Origin: Ignavibacteria bacterium
GTDB taxonomy: Bacteria; Bacteroidota; Ignavibacteria; Ch128b
Direction: 5' to 3'
Length of the DNA stretch: 35,665 bases
Assembly: GCA_016873845.1 (NCBI GenBank)
Contig: VGVX01000022.1
Location: 1-35,665 of the forward strand
The first letter of the stretch is position 1, and the number at the start of each line of letters is the position of its first letter. The notes beneath the pieces are model-generated. The model was not told the DNA's origin. It searched no databases and saw only the letters and a list, made by a program, of their open reading frames with translations. The position numbers and the translations under genes were made by a program. Shown one piece after another: positions 18,301-25,503 of this stretch.

Positions 18301-19081
18301 AGGTTACCTTTCTGGTGTTATCGGAATTTGTAATTTGATGGAGCATTAATTTTGACATAATCATCGGTCAATTAACTAACCACAACAAATTTATGCAAAA
18401 GAGGGAGTAATTTCAATTTAATGATGAGCATAATCGCTGAAGAGAGGTTTATGATTTAATTGAATTAATAATCAACAAGTTTAACCCAAATTTGTCATTA
18501 GGAAAAAACCAAATCGTATAAATCCTGAAATAACATTTTGTTATTGACATTTTAAGAAATAAGATTTGCTTACATATAGAATTAATTATGGTCAAAAAAT
18601 TATTAGATTAGTTTATATAAAACAATGAGTTACAAGCCATTTTTTCTATTGTCGGTCATGAGAAATTTCTAATGATAAATCCGGGTTTAATTAATTTGCT
18701 AATCGTTTTGATGTTTCAAGATAAATATTTAAATCGGTCATGCACAAATATTTTTTTGATTTACAGATAAATCTGCTTCAATGTTGTTTTACCGTTCGAC
18801 AATTCACAACTGCAATAATTACTTCGATTTCATAACTTTGGTTGCTGCGAATTATTCCTTTATGAAACACACATTGAAAGGAAGTTTTTCTCTCTGACTT
18901 AAGATTCAACCCAAAATTATTATTAAATAAATTTCTAAATAGCAGTCGAGTGTAATATGTACCAAATCACTGACTTCTTAAACAGTTTATTGCTTATAAA
19001 GCGACGCTATTATTCAATTCATTTCAATATTAAATTCCAAATAAAAACAATAAGAGAATAAGCTTAAAATTTATTTCAGTC
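18301..19081. other. Long intergenic region without a recognisable gene
   Basis: About 780 bases between ada and the glutamate-synthase-like gene, very AT-rich. I see no ORF with a convincing start and coding character (the best, about 32 codons from 18672, resembles nothing), and no tRNA or rRNA. The ada promoter lies at its left end. A short word, TCGGTCA, occurs three times (about 18364, 18653 and 18734), twice extended to CGGTCATG; its meaning is unknown. Confidence 0.5.
18386..18416 (-). promoter_or_regulatory. Candidate Bacteroidota-type promoter for ada
   Basis: On the minus strand, TTG (18416-18414), a 20-base spacer and TAAATTTG (18393-18386) fit the TTTG/TAnnTTTG pattern. Transcription would start near 18379, giving a leader of about 80 bases before the ada GTG. 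The same -7 octamer and spacing occur upstream of gdhA. Confidence is limited because the region is AT-rich. Confidence 0.42.
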
Positions 19082-20665
19082 TTATATCTTCAAAATTTTG
19101 TCAACTTCCTTTTTATCAAGATCCATTACATAAGGAATTCCTGTTATCTCGGCGGATTCCTTGGTTAAGCACGCAAGGTCGTCACGAGTCATGAACTCAA
19201 GTTTGAATTTCCTGCTTCCGCACATTAATTGACGCAAACCCTGAGCCAAACGTTCGTAATAGGTATAAAGTCCTAAAGCTCCGACCGGAACTTTTTGAAA
19301 TTCATTATCACCAAGCTCCTTCCTGAGATGAGAAGCAGTGACAAAAATCTCATCTACCGATCTTCCGAACCGCTCAATATAAACCGGAAGCTGCCCGTCA
19401 TCTATTGCTCTGCCAATAGTTTTTCCAACCATAGCTGCTGCAATTGGTGCTCTTGCCATACCAACGAGTTTAGTAAATGGGGCGCCAAGTGCCAATCCTT
19501 TAAAGATTTGATCTTCAAATGTAAATCCTCCGGCGAATGCAACTGCCGGAACGTAGTGTCCTTTGTCTGATAACTTTTTGATATAACTATAAGCTAGTGA
19601 GTGTAATTCAAGTGGGGGGATACCCCATTCATTCATCATTCTCCATGGACTCATTCCGGTGCCTCCGCCTGCACCGTCGATTGTGAGCAGATCGATTTTA
19701 TATTTTGAGCAAAATACTATTGCACGCGCGAGATCGAGCGGGCGATAAGCACCTGTTTTCAGAAATATATATTTTGCTCCGGCTTTTTTTAACTCTTCAA
19801 CTCTTTTAGCAAATCCTTCTTCCGAAACCATTCCAATTCTAGAATGTCTTTCGAATTCAGTAAATGCACCTTTCTCAAAAGCCTGAATTACATTTGCATC
19901 GGTGGGATTTGGTAGAACAATATAACCTCTATCATGAAGGAGCTGAGCTTTTTTTAGATCTCTGATTTTAACCTCACCTCCAATATTTTTGGCGCCTTGT
20001 CCCCATTTTAATTCAACTATTTCAACACCTAATTTTTCGATTGCATATTCTTGAACACCGAGCCGGGTATCTTCAACATTTGCCTGAAGGATAATGGCAC
20101 CATAATCATTTCGTTTAAAATCGTTATAAAGTTGGACTCTGCGTTTTAGATCAACCGTGTCGATTACTTTCCCGTTCTTTATTACTGTTTGAGGATCCAT
20201 ACCAGCAACATTTTCACCGATGGTAAGTCCGGTTCCTGATATTGCTGATCCAATTGCTAATCCTTCCCAATTATTCTTAGCAATATTGGTAGAGCCAATT
20301 CCTGGAATAATCCAAGGATATTTAAATTTGATACCGCCATCATGCCCGAAATGAACTTCGAGATTTACAGCAGGGAAGATTGCTTTATCGCTGTCTGCTT
20401 CTATTCCTGAAGCACCTATTACTCCTCCCATAATGTTTAAATGAGAATAATCTATGGGATAGACTTTTTCCGCGGCGGTTGTTATTACGCCAAATGGTTG
20501 AGGATAGATTACCTCGTGACCTCTATAAGCTGATTTACCGATTTCACACATCCCAATACAACCGTCGACACAGGTTACGCACATTCCGGAAGAGGGAGTG
20601 ATACTGCCGTCAGTTCTGTTTTTTGTTAATGTAGCTGCAGACGAATTAATTCTTGAGTACGACAT
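19082..20665 (-). CDS. FMN-binding glutamate-synthase-like protein (GltB synthase domain only)
   Basis: A 527-residue protein homologous to the FMN-binding (alpha/beta)8 synthase domain of glutamate synthase. TIDGAGGGTGMSPWRMM, HFGHDGGIKFKYPW and ELKWGQGAKNIGGEV are recognisable blocks. The glutaminase domain is missing. So is the cysteine cluster that binds 3Fe-4S in classical GltB: where CPVGIATQ is expected it has VPVGALGLYTY. It carries instead an N-terminal Cys29-x2-Cys32-x3-Cys36-x3-Cys40 motif, a likely 4Fe-4S site. The ATG directly follows the stop of the HoxU-like gene, so both are made together. True substrate unknown: ammonia-dependent glutamate synthesis, its reverse, or another FMN chemistry. 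Confidence 0.82.
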   Translation of the reverse strand: MSYSRINSSAATLTKNRTDGSITPSSGMCVTCVDGCIGMCEIGKSAYRGHEVIYPQPFGVITTAAEKVYPIDYSHLNIMGGVIGASGIEADSDKAIFPAVNLEVHFGHDGGIKFKYPWIIPGIGSTNIAKNNWEGLAIGSAISGTGLTIGENVAGMDPQTVIKNGKVIDTVDLKRRVQLYNDFKRNDYGAIILQANVEDTRLGVQEYAIEKLGVEIVELKWGQGAKNIGGEVKIRDLKKAQLLHDRGYIVLPNPTDANVIQAFEKGAFTEFERHSRIGMVSEEGFAKRVEELKKAGAKYIFLKTGAYRPLDLARAIVFCSKYKIDLLTIDGAGGGTGMSPWRMMNEWGIPPLELHSLAYSYIKKLSDKGHYVPAVAFAGGFTFEDQIFKGLALGAPFTKLVGMARAPIAAAMVGKTIGRAIDDGQLPVYIERFGRSVDEIFVTASHLRKELGDNEFQKVPVGALGLYTYYERLAQGLRQLMCGSRKFKLEFMTRDDLACLTKESAEITGIPYVMDLDKKEVDKILKI

Positions 20666-21361
20666 TTATTTAACTCCTTTATTTTCTAAATCTACTATTT
20701 CGCATGCTACACATGGATCCATGTAGCACATCATATTTTGAAAGTGTTCTTTTTCCACGCAGGGCGGAGAAATATTTGCACATCCGCCGCATACTGCTTT
20801 TTCAGGATCGATATAAGTACATCTTAGTTGACAAGCCGGACAAACATAAATACACCCGCCGCAAAGCCTGCAAACTTCGGATTTGATATCGAATGGTGTT
20901 CCGATACTTCGCTTTTCGCCGCGTCCTCTAAATCCAATGGCCTTCGCGACCATCTGTTCATTACACATTCTCACGCACAATCCGCAAAGAATACAATCTT
21001 CATATTCTTGTTTAAATCGCTGTTGTCTTACATCATGTTGGGAAGCAATATCTTGAATTATTTTGGATTGCGGGCAAGATGCTAATAACAATTCGATAAC
21101 CATTTTTCTTGCTCTCATAACTCGTACAGAACCAGTTTTAACTTTTAATCCTTCTTCGGCCGGATATGTACAAGAAGATACCAGCTTAGCTCTTTCACCT
21201 TCGCCGATTTCAACTACACACAATCTGCATGCACCATACGGAGTTAAGCCTTCCAAGTGGCACAGAGTTGGAATTGGGAATCCTATAAATTGAGCAGCTT
21301 CTAAAATTGTACTCCCTTTTTCAACTGAAACTGATAATCCATTTATTTTTAATGTGATCAT
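20666..21361 (-). CDS. HoxU/NuoG-N-like iron-sulfur electron carrier
   Basis: A 231-residue protein. Residues 1-75 are a plant-type 2Fe-2S domain with ligands Cys34, Cys45, Cys48 and Cys64. Two 4Fe-4S motifs follow: Cys123, 126, 129, 133 (DCILCGLCVRMC) and Cys164, 167, 170, 174 (VCRLCGGCIYVC). The usual His-Cys3 cluster between them is not evident. The last 55 residues hold eight further cysteines (177, 181, 191, 194, 201, 212, 217, 220), suggesting another cluster or a metal site. Related subunits carry electrons from NuoF-type flavoproteins in diaphorases and bifurcating enzymes. The start overlaps the NuoF-GltD stop (ATGA). Confidence 0.85.
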   Translation of the reverse strand: MITLKINGLSVSVEKGSTILEAAQFIGFPIPTLCHLEGLTPYGACRLCVVEIGEGERAKLVSSCTYPAEEGLKVKTGSVRVMRARKMVIELLLASCPQSKIIQDIASQHDVRQQRFKQEYEDCILCGLCVRMCNEQMVAKAIGFRGRGEKRSIGTPFDIKSEVCRLCGGCIYVCPACQLRCTYIDPEKAVCGGCANISPPCVEKEHFQNMMCYMDPCVACEIVDLENKGVK

Positions 21362-24300
21362 GTAACTACCTCCGAACCTTTATTAACAGTTTCATTTACT
21401 TTTTCCAAAGATTGCGTGAATTCCAGATCGCATCTCAAACATCGACTCGCTTCATACCTGGCAGATTCATCCGACAATACTTTCTCGACTTCTTCTAATC
21501 CTTTTCTCCTTCGTTCTAAAGAGATAGTCGGCAATTTTATTCTTGCTAATTGCTGCTCATCTGATTGTTCACCGTTCACTGGTGGGATGTATATTTTTGG
21601 GAGATTGACCTCAAACGGTTGATTTAATTTCTGAGCTTGCAAATATCGATTAATCATAATTGCAGCTTTTTTCCCTGCAGCAATTGCTTCAATTACCGTT
21701 TTTGGGCCAGTAACGACATCTCCACCGGCAAATACTCCTTTCCGATTTGTTTGAAGAGTCTCTTTATCAACGATTAGTGTTCCCCATTTATCTACTTTAA
21801 TTCCCATTTCAGAAATATAGGCCACGTCAGGAGTATCGCCAATGGTGACAATTAAAGTATCAAATTCGAATGATTCTTCTGTACCAGGAATTGGTACTGG
21901 ATTTCTTCTGCCGCCTGGATCTATTTCACCTAACTGATTTCTAATTACTTCGACTCCCGCGAGTTTGCTATTTCGTGAATGAATTTTAACTGGCGAGACT
22001 AATGTTATTAAATTGATACCTTCTTCTATTGCCGCATCAATCTCATGTTGAAGTGCAGGCATTTCTTTCCGAGTTCGCCTGTACAGTACAGTGACGCTTT
22101 CCACTCCGTCTTGTCTCAACGAGACTCTTGCAGCGTCAATTGCAGAATCCCCGCCGCCAATTACTCCAACTTTACCTTTAGCAAGATTTCTTCCCTTTAA
22201 ATTAAATTCTTTCAAAAACTCGATCGCAGGATAAACACCATCCAAATCTTCCCCTTCAATGTTTAGGAGTTTACTTTTGTGAGCACCCATTGCTAGGAAG
22301 ATTGCTTTGTAATCGTCATTTAGAAGACTATCGATTGTAATATCTTTTCCCATTTCGATGTTGTATTGAATATTGATATTGCTATCGATCAGCGAATCAA
22401 TCTCTTTCTTAATTATATTTCGCGGGAGGCGATACTCTGGAATACCGCATGTTAACATCCCCCCAGGGATATTTTCTTTTTCAAAAATATCTACTTTATA
22501 ACCTTTCAATGATAAATAATGTGCTGCAGTTAGTCCGCCAGGGCCTGAACCTATTATGGCAATTTTGAATTTGTTAGCATTTTTGATTGTGGCTCGTTCG
22601 GGTTGATAGATTGAAGGCTCAATCCTATCGGTGATGAACCGCTTTAATGCTCTAATAGCAATTGCATCACCTCCGCTTGTACCTGCGCGGCACTTGTACT
22701 CGCAAGGATGGCTGCAGACTCTGGCACACACGGATGGAAAAGGATTTGTCTCTCTAATGGCTAAATATGCTTTTTCATACTCACCGTTAGAAATATGAGC
22801 AATATATCTCCAAGCTTCAGTCCCTATCGGACAAGTAGACTGACAAGGAGCTCCGACTAGTTCTCTGCATACTGCAGCCCTGCATTTTTTATTTTCAATA
22901 TGCTCTATATATTCATCTTTAAAATATTGCAGTGTAGATAATACTGGATTAGAAGCCGACTGACCTAATCCGCACATTGTTGTATCTTTTACTACGATAG
23001 CTAATTCTTCCAAAAGTTGTATTTTATCCAAAGTAGCTTTCCCCCGGGAAATGTCATCCAATAATTCATACATTCTCTGTGTACCTTTCCGGCACATAAA
23101 ACATTTACCGCATGATTCATCTTTTAAGAAGTTCATGAAATATTTTGCAACATCGACCATGCATGTATTTTCATCCATCACAATCATTCCGCCGGAACCC
23201 ATTATAGTACCTGCTTTACTCAGTGAGTCGTAATCAATAGGTATATCAAATTTATTAACTGGGATACAACCTCCCGAAGGACCACCTGTTTGAACTGCTT
23301 TTAACCGTGTCTCTTTTTCAGATCCGCTTCCAATGTCAAATACAATCTCTTTAATCGATATTCCCATTGGCACTTCGACCAATCCAGTGTTTTTTACTTT
23401 CCCAACAAGACTGAAGATTTTCGTTCCGGAATTATTTTTCGTGCCGATTTGAGCAAAGTGCTGAGCACCCATTTCAATTATTGCCGGGATATTTGCCCAT
23501 GTTTCAACATTATTTATTGCGGTTGGTTTTCCATAGATCCCTTTGGTAATAGGGAAGGGAGGTCTCTGAACCGGTTCTCCCATAAATCCTTCAATTGATT
23601 TTATTAGGGCAGTTTCTTCACCACACACGAAGGCACCGGCTCCTCTAACAATTTTTATATCGAAGGAAAAGGCGGTTCCTAAAATATTTTTTCCTAGGAA
23701 GCCAATTTCATTCGCAACTCGAAGTGCAATGATTAAATGTTTGATTGCAAGAGGGTATTCATTTCTAACATATATTATACCCTCGTTTGCACCAGTTGCA
23801 AAAGCACCAATCATCATTCCTTCAATGATACTGTGTGGATTACCCTCGAGTAAACTGCGATCCATATACGCTCCAGGGTCACCCTCATCGGCATTGCAAA
23901 CAAGGAATTTACCATATCCATTTTTTTGCTTCGAAAGAAGTTCCCATTTCTTTCCGGTTAAAAATCCTGCACCTCCTCTTCCTCGCAAACCAGATTTGAT
24001 AATTTCATCAATAATCCATTGGGAATCATTTTTGTGAAGGACATTAACGAAAGAATCATATCCACCGATTTCAATATAATTGTAAATTCTTATAGGATCG
24101 ACTTTCTCATTCCTAGAGAGTAAAATTCTATTCTGTTTTTTGAAGAACGGTATATCATCCTGTTTCTGGATCCTCTTACCCGAATCAAGATCAAAAAATA
24201 ATAGCTCCTCAATAATTTCTTCCCGCGAGATTGCCTTAATAATACTTGGTATGTCTTTAACAGAAACTTTAGGATAATAAGTTCTGTATGGTTCGACCAA

Positions 24301-24534
24301 AATAGAGGGTTCCATTTCACAAAAACCGTGACAACCTGTTATGCGCAATTTAATTTTTGCAGTAAGGTTTTTACTAATTAATTCTTTTTTCACTACTCTA
24401 ATTAAGTCATTAGCTCCGCTTGCTTGCCCGCATGTTCCAGCTGAAATTATTATTGTGGGAATATGTTCCATTTTATCAACTGAAATGAGACTTTGAAGTG
24501 AATGAAATTCGGAAATACTGTTTAGTCTATTCAT
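21358..24534 (-). CDS. NuoF-GltD fusion flavoprotein (NADH-FMN plus NADPH-FAD modules)
   Basis: A 1058-residue fusion. Residues 25-100 are a thioredoxin-like ferredoxin domain with Cys35, Cys68 and Cys72. Residues 150-530 are NuoF-like: the NADH/FMN loop GRGGAGF (185-191), VCGEETALIKSIEG, an SLBB segment and a 4Fe-4S site at Cys475, 478, 481 and 521. From about 545 it is GltD/NfnB-like: two 4Fe-4S cysteine groups (PCQSTCPIG; CARVCSHPCEYKC), the FAD Rossmann motif GSGPGGLTAA near 660, an NAD(P)-binding GGGDSAIDAA near 790, and a CxxC tail near 1033. One chain thus joins an NADH site to a probable NADPH site. It sits 18 bases after the NuoE-like gene. Bifurcating transhydrogenase is the leading guess. 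Confidence 0.9.
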   Translation of the reverse strand: MNRLNSISEFHSLQSLISVDKMEHIPTIIISAGTCGQASGANDLIRVVKKELISKNLTAKIKLRITGCHGFCEMEPSILVEPYRTYYPKVSVKDIPSIIKAISREEIIEELLFFDLDSGKRIQKQDDIPFFKKQNRILLSRNEKVDPIRIYNYIEIGGYDSFVNVLHKNDSQWIIDEIIKSGLRGRGGAGFLTGKKWELLSKQKNGYGKFLVCNADEGDPGAYMDRSLLEGNPHSIIEGMMIGAFATGANEGIIYVRNEYPLAIKHLIIALRVANEIGFLGKNILGTAFSFDIKIVRGAGAFVCGEETALIKSIEGFMGEPVQRPPFPITKGIYGKPTAINNVETWANIPAIIEMGAQHFAQIGTKNNSGTKIFSLVGKVKNTGLVEVPMGISIKEIVFDIGSGSEKETRLKAVQTGGPSGGCIPVNKFDIPIDYDSLSKAGTIMGSGGMIVMDENTCMVDVAKYFMNFLKDESCGKCFMCRKGTQRMYELLDDISRGKATLDKIQLLEELAIVVKDTTMCGLGQSASNPVLSTLQYFKDEYIEHIENKKCRAAVCRELVGAPCQSTCPIGTEAWRYIAHISNGEYEKAYLAIRETNPFPSVCARVCSHPCEYKCRAGTSGGDAIAIRALKRFITDRIEPSIYQPERATIKNANKFKIAIIGSGPGGLTAAHYLSLKGYKVDIFEKENIPGGMLTCGIPEYRLPRNIIKKEIDSLIDSNINIQYNIEMGKDITIDSLLNDDYKAIFLAMGAHKSKLLNIEGEDLDGVYPAIEFLKEFNLKGRNLAKGKVGVIGGGDSAIDAARVSLRQDGVESVTVLYRRTRKEMPALQHEIDAAIEEGINLITLVSPVKIHSRNSKLAGVEVIRNQLGEIDPGGRRNPVPIPGTEESFEFDTLIVTIGDTPDVAYISEMGIKVDKWGTLIVDKETLQTNRKGVFAGGDVVTGPKTVIEAIAAGKKAAIMINRYLQAQKLNQPFEVNLPKIYIPPVNGEQSDEQQLARIKLPTISLERRRKGLEEVEKVLSDESARYEASRCLRCDLEFTQSLEKVNETVNKGSEVVT

Positions 24535-24552
24535 TTATCCACCTGTTGAGCA

Positions 24553-25401
24553 TTAATAATTAATTCCAGTTATGTCGAGCATGTGCCACCTGCATCCACG
24601 CTTAGAACAAATTTGAATCATACCACCGCCTCGTACAATCATGGGAACTGTTAATGAACCACATTCCGGGCAAGGTGAACCACCGCGTAATTCAGCGTGA
24701 CAGAAGGGACAAAAAAAGTTACAAATAACACCTGTTGTAATTTCGTATTCTGATTCAATATTAAAGCTGCCGTATAAGCTCGAAAGTCTTCCCCAGCCAT
24801 GTTTTCGTTCGAAAGATAGTGTAAGCTTGATTGATGGGTGTCCATCAATCTTATGTTCTGAATCCATAAGACTATGATTGCACCTTGCACAGCTTATTTC
24901 AAGAGGAAAGATTCTTTCATCAGTTTTTATTTCAAACCGATCAAGACCTTCATTAGTTTGTTTGATTATTTGTTTTACCTTTCGAGAGGCAACTTTTGAA
25001 AAATAATGACCATCCGAAACTACAATTGGTCCCAAAGCACAGGCTCCAAGACAAGCGACAGTTTCGAGGGTGAATTTATTATTTTTTGTTGTATCACCAG
25101 CATGGATGCCAAGCTGTGCTTCGAATTCTTTTTGAATGTTTGGACCTCCCCTCACATGACATGCTGTACCAAGACAAACACAAACTAAATGTTTCCCCCG
25201 CGGCTTTAAGCTGAAGGATTTATAAAAAGTCGCGACTCCGTAAATGTCAACTAAAGACTTTCCAGTCTCTTCAGCAACTTTTTTTAATTCGGAAATGGGG
25301 AGATAACCGTGATCGGCTTGGATAGATTCGAGAATGGAAATTATTCCATCTCGGATTGGAACGGAAGGCTCTTCATTTTTAATTTGAGATTCGTGAGCCA
25401 T
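24553..25401 (-). CDS. NuoE-like 2Fe-2S protein with a C-terminal zinc-ribbon-like extension
   Basis: A 282-residue protein. The first 155 residues match NuoE/HydC: a helical start (ILESIQADHGYLPISELKKVAE), VDIYGVATFYKSF, and 2Fe-2S ligands Cys76, Cys81, Cys117 and Cys121 (CLGTAC; CLGAC). Ordinary NuoE ends near here. The extra C-terminal half has paired cysteines at about 171/174, 231/234, 244/247 and 265/270, which look like zinc knuckles; its role is unknown. AAAGGAG precedes the ATG at the usual distance. It heads the four-gene redox unit and would pass electrons with the NuoF part of the fusion protein. Confidence 0.88.
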   Translation of the reverse strand: MAHESQIKNEEPSVPIRDGIISILESIQADHGYLPISELKKVAEETGKSLVDIYGVATFYKSFSLKPRGKHLVCVCLGTACHVRGGPNIQKEFEAQLGIHAGDTTKNNKFTLETVACLGACALGPIVVSDGHYFSKVASRKVKQIIKQTNEGLDRFEIKTDERIFPLEISCARCNHSLMDSEHKIDGHPSIKLTLSFERKHGWGRLSSLYGSFNIESEYEITTGVICNFFCPFCHAELRGGSPCPECGSLTVPMIVRGGGMIQICSKRGCRWHMLDITGINY

Positions 25402-25430
25402 TTTTTCTCCTTTATTTTTTGAGCACGTTA

Positions 25431-25469
25431 GTTGATATTCTCAACAATTTTAATTGCAGCCGCCGCTGC
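25431..25469 (-). other. Two small stem-loops in the leader of the NuoE-like gene
   Basis: GCAGC/GCTGC with a four-base loop (25456-25469) and GTTGA/TCAAC with a five-base loop (25431-25445) lie between the PEP-synthase-like gene and the NuoE-like gene. Neither is followed by a U-run in the minus direction, so they are not clear terminators. They may stabilise or separate the two transcripts. Confidence 0.3.
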
Positions 25470-25503
25470 CAAATACTCATAGGATCTTCTTAGCAAAGAA
25501 ATA

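Noticed and set aside
18544-18577. TTGACA followed by TACATA, a possible sigma70-type promoter on the plus strand
   Set aside because: Spacing is too long and no plus-strand gene lies downstream; the lineage appears to use TAnnTTTG promoters.
19082-25401. The cluster as a standard NADH dehydrogenase (complex I) or [FeFe]/[NiFe] hydrogenase operon
   Set aside because: There are no membrane subunits, no NuoB/C/D, and no hydrogenase H-cluster or NiFe cysteine motifs in or next to these genes.
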